Assembly (NCBI GenBank): GCA_910585615.1
Contig: CAJUFO010000090.1
Coordinates: forward strand, 1 to 16,762
Length of the DNA: 16,762 nt
Reading direction: 5' to 3'
Source of the DNA: an uncultured Acetatifactor sp.
GTDB taxonomy: Bacteria > Bacillota > Clostridia > Lachnospirales > Lachnospiraceae
In this document: piece after piece, positions 1 through 7,911 of the stretch
Numbering within the stretch: the first letter of the stretch is position 1
Layout of the letters: each line of letters begins with the position of its first letter
Made by a program: the position numbers and the translations under genes
The notes under the pieces: model-generated
Seen by the model: the letters and a program-made list of their open reading frames with translations, nothing else
Told to the model about the DNA's origin: nothing
The model's database searches: none

Positions 1-3
1 TTT

Positions 4-27
4 TCCCATAAAATGGGAGGTTTTTTT
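4..27 (+). terminator. Rho-independent terminator at left edge
   Basis: A short hairpin, TCCCAT-aaa-ATGGGA, is followed after two G by seven T on the plus strand. It would end a plus-strand transcript coming from outside the window on the left. It also lies just downstream of the minus-strand lipoprotein gene (stop at 47), but no T-run is visible on that strand inside the window. Confidence 0.6.
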
Positions 28-46
28 ACGAAATATTTTTTAAGCG

Positions 47-814
47 TCAGAGCTGTGACACAACCCTTATATCATTCTGATTATATAGTTCCTCTTCTGC
101 ATAATAGTCTATGCTGCAGTTGTATGCTGTTTCCCAGATTCCACTTTTTATAGATTTTTGGTAATTACTGTCTTCATAGTCGTAAGAATCGGCGGCAGAT
201 GTATTTACCTGTCCCATTCCCGTATAGAAATCCTCATAGTCATCATCCTGTACAGAGAACCCTATCTGAATATTGGCAACTTCTGTAATTCCATATAACG
301 CCAGCGCATCCTTGCTAAAGCTAATCGATTCATGCGACTTTTTACCAGCAGAAACATCCGCATTGAGATATCCGTCACCAACCATATAACCATTGACAGC
401 ATTGCGGTCACATCCCAAAGTACCGCTGGTAAATGACAGGTTTACACTACTGTTGTTTTCAATCAGCAATCCTAATTCAACGGAATAATCTGTATAATTC
501 AATTCCGTAGCCGTTATCTTTATGTCATTTTCGTCCACAAGCACCGTCTCTTCTATATTGGCAGCGGACTTAAAGCTTTTTGTCCGAATATCTGTAGATT
601 CTGTTTCCACTTCATCAATCTCTTCTGTACCCGGATTCTCGTCTGCATCTTTGCCGGCTTCATCCTCCTCGCTTATCTGTCCGCCACTCTCTTCCATATG
701 TATTTCTGCGTTTTGGGGTGACAATTCTTGTGCGGCCGGAACCTCCCCACATGATGTCAAAACCAATATCGCCATCACTACCCCAAAACCAGCAACCCTA
801 TTTTTCCGTATCAT
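47..814 (-). CDS. Putative lipoprotein, Ig-like extracellular domain
   Basis: Encodes 255 aa. The N-terminus is a lipoprotein signal: basic MIRKNR, a hydrophobic stretch, then the lipobox LTSCG with the lipidated Cys near residue 22. An acidic Glu/Asp-rich linker of about 45 residues follows, then a beta-rich domain from roughly residue 88 to the end, beginning VLVDENDIKITATELNYTDY. That pattern resembles the DUF5067/DUF4352-like Ig-fold lipoproteins common in Lachnospiraceae; I do not recognise a specific function. The start at 814 is chosen because TAAGGAGG lies 8 bases upstream; the longer frame to 934 begins inside a terminator. The protein ends at NDIRVVSQL, which reads like the opening of a further strand, so it may be C-terminally shortened. 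Transcribed separately from the DUF4230 gene, since a terminator lies between them. Confidence 0.75.
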   Translation of the reverse strand: MIRKNRVAGFGVVMAILVLTSCGEVPAAQELSPQNAEIHMEESGGQISEEDEAGKDADENPGTEEIDEVETESTDIRTKSFKSAANIEETVLVDENDIKITATELNYTDYSVELGLLIENNSSVNLSFTSGTLGCDRNAVNGYMVGDGYLNADVSAGKKSHESISFSKDALALYGITEVANIQIGFSVQDDDYEDFYTGMGQVNTSAADSYDYEDSNYQKSIKSGIWETAYNCSIDYYAEEELYNQNDIRVVSQL

Positions 815-907
815 AGCCTTTTCCTCCTTATCAGCGGGCATCTCCGCTTTTTCATATAAATAAGTATACAACGGCAGTTTTTGTTTTGGATTTGTGGATG
901 TAGGCCT

Positions 908-950
908 AAAAAAGAAGCAGCTTTTAGAAATCATCTAAATTCTGCTTCTT
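908..950 (-). terminator. Rho-independent terminator after the DUF4230 gene
   Basis: On the minus strand, GAAGCAG and inner TTTAGA pair with TCTAAA and CTGCTTC, giving 7 bp plus 6 bp separated by a 2-nt internal loop. Six T follow (plus 908-913). It ends the 422-aa/kinase/DUF4230 cluster and isolates the lipoprotein gene. Confidence 0.85.
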
Positions 951-989
951 CTATCTCCGTTCGTTATATTGACGCCCTATCTATTTTGC

Positions 990-1745
990 TTATTCCTCAA
1001 TCACCTCAAACGTGATATCATATTCCAATTCTTTCACTATGTCGTTATCTATCAGCTTGCGGATAATCGCCTTTGCGTTTTCCAAGGCCTTATCTAAAAG
1101 CCCGTTTTCAATGGCCCGCTTCTCCATAGCGTCCTTACTGTTGGCATCAAACGCTCTGATATCATCAATCTTAAGTTTATTGAACAGGCCATCCTTCTCG
1201 TCAAGGGTTTCGATGCTCTCGTCGTCTACCACATGAGAGAGGATTTCTGCTTTTGGAATATGTACTACTATCTTCTTTTCTGACTCATTCACTTCTGCCG
1301 TGACCTTGCTGATGTCCACCCCTGCCTTGATAGAGCCATCCCATTTCGCAATAAAAGACTTTGTGGTAAATGAAAACGGGATTTCCTTTCCGAACAGCTC
1401 CGCGGGATCCTCAAATTTTCCGGCATCCGTGTATAGATATTCTATTGTGGCAAGTTCGCCGATATCACGGATTTCCGCGTTTATCACAGCGATGTCTATC
1501 TCCTTGGCAGCCTCCTCATAAACGGCCACTGGTTCTGAAAGCCTATCGACCTCCTCTTCAAGTTGTTTGATAGTCGCTTCATATTTCTCTTTGGCGCTTG
1601 AATAGCCTTTATAAAATATTCCCAGAACTATTACCAAAATTGCGACAACAACGATTAATGCAACATATTTTCTGCTTTTCTTTTTCATGATTGAACCCGC
1701 CTTAGATTTCTCCTTCTTATCTTCTATGTTATTATAGCCACCCAT
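990..1745 (-). CDS. DUF4230 domain membrane-anchored protein
   Basis: Encodes 251 aa. Residues 1-26 are basic and polar, 27-45 form one transmembrane helix (YVALIVVVAILVIVLGIFY), and 52-70 look like a short coiled coil (KYEATIKQLEEEVDRLSE). The rest is an outside-facing domain containing FTTKSFIAKWDGSIKAGVD, then a VHIPKAEIL strand and helices. That block matches DUF4230, a family of single-pass proteins without assigned function. The start at 1745 has GAAGGGA a few bases upstream; Met20 (1688) is a possible alternative with a poorer site. It lies 77 bases after the kinase-NTPase gene, same strand, with no terminator seen between, so it is probably in the same transcript. Base composition is AT-richer than the tRNA synthetase genes in this window. 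Confidence 0.75.
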   Translation of the reverse strand: MGGYNNIEDKKEKSKAGSIMKKKSRKYVALIVVVAILVIVLGIFYKGYSSAKEKYEATIKQLEEEVDRLSEPVAVYEEAAKEIDIAVINAEIRDIGELATIEYLYTDAGKFEDPAELFGKEIPFSFTTKSFIAKWDGSIKAGVDISKVTAEVNESEKKIVVHIPKAEILSHVVDDESIETLDEKDGLFNKLKIDDIRAFDANSKDAMEKRAIENGLLDKALENAKAIIRKLIDNDIVKELEYDITFEVIEE

Positions 1746-1822
1746 TTATATTCCCTTCCGCTTCTCTTCCCGAACCTTCACTTCTGCTTCCATCATCCCA
1801 CACCCGAATACTCCTTTGCCGT

Positions 1823-4800
1823 TCATCCTCCATCAGCTATTTCCACCCCCTCTCTCCTCCCTTCCTTCTCCTCTTCAATCGATTTCTCCACCTCCCTGCA
1901 CTTCTCCAAATCCCTGATTTTCTGATAAGCCTCCAGCAGATGTCTATATAAATCCCGTTTCTTCCGGATATATGGGATAATTTCCCTATGTTCCTCTTCC
2001 TCGCATATTCCTATTCCTATCCGCAGCATCTTATCCATGTCCTCATATTTTCCCCATTCAAAAAACATATTTGCCCATGGAATTATGATGCCATCAATGA
2101 TATCCAAATCCGTACCACATATAGCTATTGCAATTTTGCATGCCTCCCCCATAAGCCTCATCATCCCTGCATAATCAAAATCCACCCGTGTATGATACCA
2201 GGCTTCCACCGACTTATAATTATAACGCAATCTTGAATGCTCTTGTGTATATTTCTCCACCAGCCTCTTTGACTTGCTCAACAGTTTCTCAATATCATTT
2301 CTCTTTTGAGGAAAGCATTGAATAAGAACGTTTGCCTTAAAGAGAAGATACTTCGCGTGCATGGCCCTGCTGTCAGCACACTTTCCTCTATCCCTTTTCA
2401 TATATCGGATTGCCTTGTTGATTGCATTCAGCATTTTATCGATTTCTTCTGCCCTGTCCTCATAATAAAAGCCCCAATTAGCTACAGAGCCATAATACTT
2501 CGCGAGAATATAGTAGAACATTCCTTTCACATACTCGCGACCTCTTTTCAGTCTCCTGCCCGTCTTCGTAAATATGCTGGATTTCCTAAGTACAATTTTA
2601 AGGGACTTCCTGGCCTTCTCCACTTCAGTATAGGCCTGCGCAAATGCTCCCCGTTCTTCATAAATGGATATCACCCTTTCACAAATCATCAAATAGGCAA
2701 TGCCATCTGTCCTACGGAAACCGTCCAGCAATTCATCGGCATGCTCCAGAATGTACTCCTCCCTATCACGAGCCATATAAATTATCGTACAATATAGAAC
2801 ATTCCGATAATTATCGTCCCTCCAAAGAATTTCCTCTTTTCTGCACGAATCCAATACATTTTCTGCCATACGGAGCCAAAGTTGCTGCTTTCTATGATCC
2901 GTTACCTGCCTCTTATCGCTATCAGCAACCCGCTTCAGTATGATAGCTCCTATCACCCCTTTCTTTGCGTTATGTTTTTCTATTTTCCTTCGGAGAATCT
3001 CGTATTTCTCCATATACTCCTTCTCCCGCTGAAACATACGGAGCAGTTCCATTGGATACTCTTCCTTTCCGCTCTCTATCTTAATATGGGCATAAAGACT
3101 TTCCATCACGGCCTCAAATACCCCGCGGCACAACTCCGTCCACTCCCATCGCCTGATGACCTCCTGCACCACCGGGTGAAGCGACAATTTCGTCCCTCCC
3201 AGCTGCAGCCAGCACTCCCTTGCCAGTTCTTTGATTGCGTCCTTGGAATTCAGCCCAATCATATTCGAAAAGATATTAATGTCCACGCCCTCTGACGAAA
3301 ACAACGAAAGTACTTTCAGAATCATCTTTTTTTGCTCTTCCATCTCCCCCGCCTGAAAAATCACCCCAATGATATCCGCCACCGTGTCCTGATAGAGCCG
3401 CCAGTCCTTCACATAGTCCACCTTCTCAGGAGCGATGTCCGAAAACCCCTTTTCCCGCAGGAGCGCCGTCGCCTGGGCCACGGAGATATGGCTGCAGGCC
3501 ACCTGCCTGGCAATGAGCTGCAGGGCCAACGTATGCCCGAACACCCTGCGGATCATCTCGTCCACGCAGGACAGCTCCTCATCGTCCAAGCCCCTCCCGA
3601 CATAGCACTCGAACAAATCATATAAATCAGCCCTGTCCGAAATCGCTTTTAAGGCCAAAGTGGCATATCCGGTCTTCGGAATCTCCAGGCGGCTCACCAC
3701 GATGACCTTCCAGCCGATGTCCAAAATGGCAGAGAAGTCCTCGTCCGGCTCCCCGTCGAAATTGTCCACCACAAGGAGGATCCTCCTCCCTGCCGCCAAA
3801 TCCCGGAGCACCCTTAATTTCCTATGGAAATAGTCCGATGTGCTCTCCTCCATCGTCTTTTCCACGATATTGACGCGCAGCTGGCTGTCGTCTGTAATCA
3901 TCTTCTGTATGCTGTCGTTGTAGTACAGATACAGGACCGCGTCGAAACGGCTGCGGTGATCCGCGATATACCCCCGCACCAAGGTGCTCTTCCCCATGCC
4001 GCCCATGCCGGTGAGGAACAGGCAATTGGTCTTATCCGCGTCCAGCCACTGCTCCAGTGCCTTCAGCTCCCTTTCCCGCCCGAACAGCGCAGGCGGGCGG
4101 TTGACCTGGCTGGATATGATGAAGGGCACTACGGTTTCCGCGTACCGCTCTATCTCCTCCAGCTTGCGGATGACCTGGTCCATGTCCTGATAGCGGTCGG
4201 GGCAAAAGTCGGTGAGCGTATGGCGGAAGAAATCCGGCAGCACCTGGAACAGCCTGTCCTGGTAATTCCTGTCCGCGAACCGGCAGTGGGCGAACTTGTA
4301 CTCCGCCCCTGTCTCGCAGTCCGGCGCTTCCGGCACCCGCCCGAACAGCAGCCAGAACAGCAGCGCCCCTACGCCGTAGACATCCGTATGTCTGCCCAGG
4401 CTGTTGAGCTGCCCCTTCTTCTGTTCATACGCCGCGAAGCCCTTGGTACAGGCGAGCCTGTTTATCCTGCCGGATCCTCCTTCTTCCCTGTTCCTCGATT
4501 TCCTGATGTCACTCAGGCGTATGGGCGTGTCAAAATCGAAGAGCTGGACCGCCTGGGGGCTGCCCTCCAGCACGAGGATGTTCTCCGGCTTCACGTCCAG
4601 GTACAGATAGCCCCTCTCATGCATCCTGCCCAGGAAGGCAGCGACCCTTTTCACGATAGTCACGCATTCCTTGATGGAGTCTATCTTCTTGCGGGAGAGC
4701 ACCTCTCCCTCCTGATACGTCAATACGGTATAAATCGTATTGTTTTCCGTATAATTATCGATGGTATTGGAAATGTAATTGGTCAGGCCGTCCGTATGGA

Positions 4801-5107
4801 ACAGCTCGTTGTGCAGGCCATAGGAGGCTTCCATTTCCCGCTTGCACTCCCGGAAGATTCTTTCGTCCAGCTCGCTCCCAGGCACCAGCCTATTTCCATC
4901 CCGGTAGATGTCCGCCTCAAAGGGATAGCATTCCTTGATCAGGACAGCGTGCCGGTAGCCCCTGTTGTCCTGGTAGGACGCGTCGTATACGATGCCCGAC
5001 ATGCCCCTGCCCTTTACTTTCCCTATGGTATAGGTAACCGCGCCTTTTTCACGATTGGAAACGCTCAGCAATGTGCCTTCCTTCAGGGCGATTCTTGTGT
5101 CCTCCAT
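1823..5107 (-). CDS. Ser/Thr protein kinase-STAND NTPase fusion with helical repeat tail
   Basis: Encodes 1094 aa in three parts. Residues ~25-325 are a protein kinase fold: Gly-rich loop GRGMSG (33-38), Lys58 in AVLIKE, catalytic loop YLDVKPEN (Asp171, Lys173, Asn176), metal-binding DFD (191-193), then FAAYEQ and TDVYGVG (Asp242). HRD has become YLD and DFG has become DFD, but the key Asp/Lys/Asn residues remain. Residues ~340-670 are a STAND/NB-ARC-type NTPase: Walker A GMGGMGKST (Lys373), Walker B ILLVVDNFD (Asp448), a VVSR sensor (470-473) and GHTLAL (524-529) in the place of GLPLAL. Residues ~680-1094 are helical and TPR-like, the usual ligand-sensing part of STAND proteins. An AAAGGA site lies about 10 bases before the start. 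The upstream 422-aa gene is 76 bases away. Substrate and trigger are unknown; signalling or phage defence is possible. Confidence 0.88.
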   Translation of the reverse strand: MEDTRIALKEGTLLSVSNREKGAVTYTIGKVKGRGMSGIVYDASYQDNRGYRHAVLIKECYPFEADIYRDGNRLVPGSELDERIFRECKREMEASYGLHNELFHTDGLTNYISNTIDNYTENNTIYTVLTYQEGEVLSRKKIDSIKECVTIVKRVAAFLGRMHERGYLYLDVKPENILVLEGSPQAVQLFDFDTPIRLSDIRKSRNREEGGSGRINRLACTKGFAAYEQKKGQLNSLGRHTDVYGVGALLFWLLFGRVPEAPDCETGAEYKFAHCRFADRNYQDRLFQVLPDFFRHTLTDFCPDRYQDMDQVIRKLEEIERYAETVVPFIISSQVNRPPALFGRERELKALEQWLDADKTNCLFLTGMGGMGKSTLVRGYIADHRSRFDAVLYLYYNDSIQKMITDDSQLRVNIVEKTMEESTSDYFHRKLRVLRDLAAGRRILLVVDNFDGEPDEDFSAILDIGWKVIVVSRLEIPKTGYATLALKAISDRADLYDLFECYVGRGLDDEELSCVDEMIRRVFGHTLALQLIARQVACSHISVAQATALLREKGFSDIAPEKVDYVKDWRLYQDTVADIIGVIFQAGEMEEQKKMILKVLSLFSSEGVDINIFSNMIGLNSKDAIKELARECWLQLGGTKLSLHPVVQEVIRRWEWTELCRGVFEAVMESLYAHIKIESGKEEYPMELLRMFQREKEYMEKYEILRRKIEKHNAKKGVIGAIILKRVADSDKRQVTDHRKQQLWLRMAENVLDSCRKEEILWRDDNYRNVLYCTIIYMARDREEYILEHADELLDGFRRTDGIAYLMICERVISIYEERGAFAQAYTEVEKARKSLKIVLRKSSIFTKTGRRLKRGREYVKGMFYYILAKYYGSVANWGFYYEDRAEEIDKMLNAINKAIRYMKRDRGKCADSRAMHAKYLLFKANVLIQCFPQKRNDIEKLLSKSKRLVEKYTQEHSRLRYNYKSVEAWYHTRVDFDYAGMMRLMGEACKIAIAICGTDLDIIDGIIIPWANMFFEWGKYEDMDKMLRIGIGICEEEEHREIIPYIRKKRDLYRHLLEAYQKIRDLEKCREVEKSIEEEKEGRREGVEIADGG

Positions 5108-5183
5108 ATCATCCCGTCCTTTGTCCCCGCCGTTTTTACTCCATTATACACCGCCCGAGGGCATTTCTGGATTTGCCGGTGCG

Positions 5184-6452
5184 TCAGCTCCATTCCGCCG
5201 CATATCTGGCGTCGATGTCGCGCTCCTTGACATAGAACAGTTCCTGCATGAAATCCCGGAACACCAGAAGCGGGAATTCGTTCTCCACGGCGTGCAGTAT
5301 GATCCAGTCAAAGGGATCCCCGGGGTAGAGCTGCGGATAGCCCGTATCCAGCAGATAGCGGTTGATTTCGCAGATGCACCTTCCCGTGTCTCCGCCGCAG
5401 GCCTGGTAGTCGTTCCTTTTCAGCGCCGTTTTCACCCAGAACCTGTAGAATACCAGCAAAATGATGGTCTTATGCACCAGCTGTTCCGATGCATGCTCCC
5501 CGTTCAGAATCTTCTCCAGGCCGCCCCTGCTGGGGAAGGAGTCCTCCGCCCAAGCGTGGAGCAATTCATTGTCCCGCAGGATGGGCTTCAGAGACCTGTC
5601 CGTATTCAGCTTTGCGATTCGATTCCCGGACAGCCCCAGAATCTGCAGAAATATCTCCCAGAGGGAGTCCCCGCTCCCTGGGGCCCTTGTGCTCCTGGCC
5701 CGCCTGTGCGCCTCCGGCTCTCCCGCCCGTTCCTCTTTGATTTCCCGATCCATGTCATCGAAGGCACGGTACAGTTTTTTCTTCTCTTTCGACGCCAGGC
5801 CTTCTTCCCCGGAAATCTCCTCCCACATCCTGCGGATATATCTGTAGGCTGTGGCATTGTTGTAGCCGAACTGCTCGATATTGCCGCTGATATAGCGGAT
5901 CAGCTCCTCCGGACTCCGGAAGCGCCTGACCGCCGCGATGATGGAAGCAGTGTAGAGGACTTCCTCTCCGAAGTCCAGCCGCTCCGGGTTGGGCCTTGGC
6001 GCCTTTTTCAGAAGCTTCTGTGTCTCCGCGTAGTCCAGTCCGTTGCTGATGGCATAGAAATGAATGACCTCCTCCACCTTGTGGCAGTCGAAGCCCCGCA
6101 GCAGGCATATCCGCCGCATGAAGTCCTCGGACTCCTCCACGGACAGGCCGAAGGCGAAGCAGATGCAGATTGCCGTCTCCTTTTTGATCCTTTTGTGCTC
6201 TGTGTACCATTTTCGGATATTTCTGGGCTGGGGAATCTGCTTTTGCTCGAACCTGGATTTGATAAATGCCGTTTTTCCGTCAACGTCCTGTCTACTCCCC
6301 GTATATCCGTGCCTTACGAGGAAGGTGTCCAGGGCCTCGTCGAAATTCCGGAACATGCCCACCACTTCTACCAGCGCCGCGCTGTAGTCGATGTCGTCCT
6401 CCGGGTTGATGTCCCGGGCTCTGTTTTCAAGGGATTCCGTGTATGTATCCAT
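5184..6452 (-). CDS. Helical protein of unknown function, putative regulator partner of the kinase
   Basis: Encodes 422 aa, with no signal peptide or membrane segment, so cytoplasmic. I do not recognise a named family. Residues ~75-125 contain IRKWYTEHKRIKKETAICI followed by CFAFGLSVEESEDFMRRI and LLRGFD. This resembles the helical pattern of Xre-like HTH proteins (a helix with RETAIKI, then 'LGLSLEEAEELL'), which suggests DNA or partner binding without proving it. A second mainly helical half (~160-422) includes a charged segment, EEREKKKLYR-like, around 225-240. A weak GAAAGCGAG lies upstream of the start, while the promoter -10 is perfect. It is the first gene of the cluster, 76 bases before the kinase-NTPase, so it may set expression of that protein or act as its target. 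Confidence 0.72.
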   Translation of the reverse strand: MDTYTESLENRARDINPEDDIDYSAALVEVVGMFRNFDEALDTFLVRHGYTGSRQDVDGKTAFIKSRFEQKQIPQPRNIRKWYTEHKRIKKETAICICFAFGLSVEESEDFMRRICLLRGFDCHKVEEVIHFYAISNGLDYAETQKLLKKAPRPNPERLDFGEEVLYTASIIAAVRRFRSPEELIRYISGNIEQFGYNNATAYRYIRRMWEEISGEEGLASKEKKKLYRAFDDMDREIKEERAGEPEAHRRARSTRAPGSGDSLWEIFLQILGLSGNRIAKLNTDRSLKPILRDNELLHAWAEDSFPSRGGLEKILNGEHASEQLVHKTIILLVFYRFWVKTALKRNDYQACGGDTGRCICEINRYLLDTGYPQLYPGDPFDWIILHAVENEFPLLVFRDFMQELFYVKERDIDARYAAEWS

Positions 6453-6505
6453 GGAGGTCTCGCTTTCTATGTGTGCTCTTATCAGGATTCTGTCATCAGA
6501 TTTCC

Positions 6506-6534
6506 ATTATACTTCCTGGTGCGGGAATGCACAA
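6506..6534 (-). promoter_or_regulatory. Candidate sigma-A promoter of the 422-aa/kinase cluster
   Basis: On the minus strand, a perfect TATAAT (plus 6506-6511) sits 17 bases after TTGTGC (plus 6529-6534), a weak -35. The predicted leader before the 5184-6452 gene is about 50 bases. The -10 and its placement carry the call. Confidence 0.6.
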
Positions 6535-6561
6535 GATTTTGGCGCAAAATTAGTCGGAAAT

Positions 6562-6602
6562 AAAATCATCCGTTTGCCGCAAGCCGGAACCGGATGATTT
6601 TT
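6562..6602. terminator. Bidirectional terminator downstream of the LysM gene
   Basis: AAAATCATCCG (6562-6572) pairs with CGGATGATTTT (6591-6601) around an 18-base loop that itself contains a CCGG pairing. T-rich tails occur on both strands. It mainly serves the minus-strand LysM gene, whose stop is at 6616. Confidence 0.8.
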
Positions 6603-6615
6603 CGTATAATCCTAT

Positions 6616-7410
6616 TCAATTTGGAAGATTGACCATCTGGCCAATTTGAATCCGGTCTGCGTCCTGAATCTGGGGATTGAGCGCCAGCAGGTTCTGGAGG
6701 CTGATGTGGTTCCTCACAGCTACATGGGAAAGGGTGTCCCCCTCGGCCACTGCATAGCCTCTGTATACCGCCACCAGATATTCGTCCCCGCGCCTTAGGC
6801 CGAACATGGCATTGCCCTGCCCGTTGATCCTGAAGATGCCCTCCTGCCTCATGCGGCCTCCCGCCTCGTCGTAGGAATACAGGACGGCATGCTTACCTGC
6901 ATATTCCTCCCCCAGGGCCAGATGCACGTTCAGGATGCAGGGATAGGCATCCTTCTGCACCATGGAGAACTGCCTGAGGGTATTGTTGCCCGGGAGCTGC
7001 TGCTTCACCTCATCGGGAATGACCGACTCGAAGGACACATCCACTGTAAAGGGAGCGTCGGCAGCGTAAACCTCCCCGCCGCTGATGCTGAACGTGACGC
7101 CGTTGCTGGTGTGCAGGGCCAGCGTGGCGTTTTTTCCCGCCAGCCTGCCCAGTATATCCGTGGGGATTTCAAAATGGTTCCCCACAAGGAAGCCCACATT
7201 CTGGCCTGTGCCGTTCCGGATGGCCTCGTCAAGCCGTTGCGTCATCACGTTCCAGTCATCAGTGGCGTTTTCAATGGAACCGCTGACCACCGCAGCCGTC
7301 CCATCCCCCGCCGCCTTCACCGGCTGGCCGGGCCTGATCACGGGCACCAGCACAAATATCAGGGCCGTCAGCAGCATTATCTGATTCTTTCCGATTATTT
7401 TTCTTTTCAT
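6616..7410 (-). CDS. Secreted LysM-domain protein
   Basis: Encodes 264 aa. A basic start (MKRKIIGKNQ) and a hydrophobic core to about residue 32 form a signal peptide, with likely cleavage after PVKA. The middle (~45-210) contains IPTDILGRLAGKNATLALHT and VDVSFESVIPDEVKQQL, a beta-rich module I have seen beside LysM or SH3 domains in Clostridia surface proteins; its role is unknown. Residues ~219-264 are a LysM domain (YAVAEGDTLSHVAVRNHISL...LNPQ...IQIGQMVNLPN) that should bind peptidoglycan GlcNAc. The start at 7410 is preferred because AGAGGTG lies 6 bases upstream; the Met 21 bases earlier lacks a good site. It is a single-gene unit with its own terminator. Likely located at the cell wall. 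Confidence 0.85.
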   Translation of the reverse strand: MKRKIIGKNQIMLLTALIFVLVPVIRPGQPVKAAGDGTAAVVSGSIENATDDWNVMTQRLDEAIRNGTGQNVGFLVGNHFEIPTDILGRLAGKNATLALHTSNGVTFSISGGEVYAADAPFTVDVSFESVIPDEVKQQLPGNNTLRQFSMVQKDAYPCILNVHLALGEEYAGKHAVLYSYDEAGGRMRQEGIFRINGQGNAMFGLRRGDEYLVAVYRGYAVAEGDTLSHVAVRNHISLQNLLALNPQIQDADRIQIGQMVNLPN

Positions 7411-7533
7411 TTCGACACCTCTCTTTTGCATCTTTCTGCAATCTGTAAGTTTATTTCCTCACCCTCAGTATGCCCAATAGTCAAAAAATAATCATCTTTC
7501 AATGCAGATTTTCATACCATACCGCCGAAACGC

Positions 7534-7562
7534 TTTATAGTTCCAGTGCCTTTTGCTATAAT
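7534..7562 (+). promoter_or_regulatory. Candidate promoter of the 64-aa gene
   Basis: TTTATA (7534-7539), 17-base spacer, perfect TATAAT (7557-7562). The leader to the start at 7647 would be about 78 bases. The -35 matches TTGACA at only four positions. Confidence 0.5.
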
Positions 7563-7646
7563 AATGAAGAAGAGCATTCATATGGAACAAGAGAATTCCA
7601 AACATGTCGCATAAACAGTGAGCTACATCAGAAAACAGGTGATCAT

Positions 7647-7841
7647 ATGCCCGATAATGCCGAGATTATCAAAACGGCCATCGATGATTTTCGGGAAATC
7701 CAAAGATATATGTTCTTGGCAAAGGAAGAAAATGCCTCCAAGACATATGCCGAGTTAAAGGAAAAGTATATATCCCTCAAAGCATTGCTCAATGTCCTGG
7801 GTGTTGACCTCACGGATATTGACAAGATAAAAGAGCGATAA
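7647..7841 (+). CDS. Small helical protein of unknown function
   Basis: Encodes 64 aa, charged and almost entirely helical: MPDNAEIIKTAIDDFREIQR, then a Glu/Lys-rich helix and LLNVLGVDLTDIDKIKER. No cysteine, signal or membrane segment. The start at 7647 is chosen over longer upstream options because AGGTGAT lies 5 bases before the ATG and the frame upstream looks non-coding. It has its own promoter and ends directly at a perfect hairpin. It is the only plus-strand gene between the LysM gene and alaS. I do not recognise the family; a small cytoplasmic regulatory or adaptor protein is possible. Confidence 0.65.
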   Translation: MPDNAEIIKTAIDDFREIQRYMFLAKEENASKTYAELKEKYISLKALLNVLGVDLTDIDKIKER

Positions 7842-7872
7842 CAGGGCTATCGAAAAACGATAGCCCTGTTTC
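7841..7872. terminator. Perfect 12-bp hairpin between the 64-aa gene and alaS
   Basis: ACAGGGCTATCG (7841-7852), AAAAA loop, CGATAGCCCTGT (7858-7869), then TTTC. The first base overlaps the stop codon of the 64-aa gene. The T-tract is short on the plus strand and weak on the minus strand, yet the stem is perfect, so it probably terminates both convergent transcripts. Confidence 0.75.
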
Positions 7873-7911
7873 ATTGATTCCGATATCTGTTGACGACTGC
7901 ATGTAGCCTAT

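Noticed and set aside
815..934. N-terminal extension of the lipoprotein
   Set aside because: It would start inside the terminator of the DUF4230 gene and would bury the lipoprotein signal 40 residues in.
3824..5230. 468-aa plus-strand open frame
   Set aside because: Antisense to the kinase and NTPase motifs, which are unambiguous on the minus strand.
5055..6563. 502-aa plus-strand open frame
   Set aside because: It is antisense to the 422-aa gene and the start of the kinase gene, its composition is what the opposite strand of GC-rich coding sequence gives, and it lacks a ribosome site and a recognisable domain.
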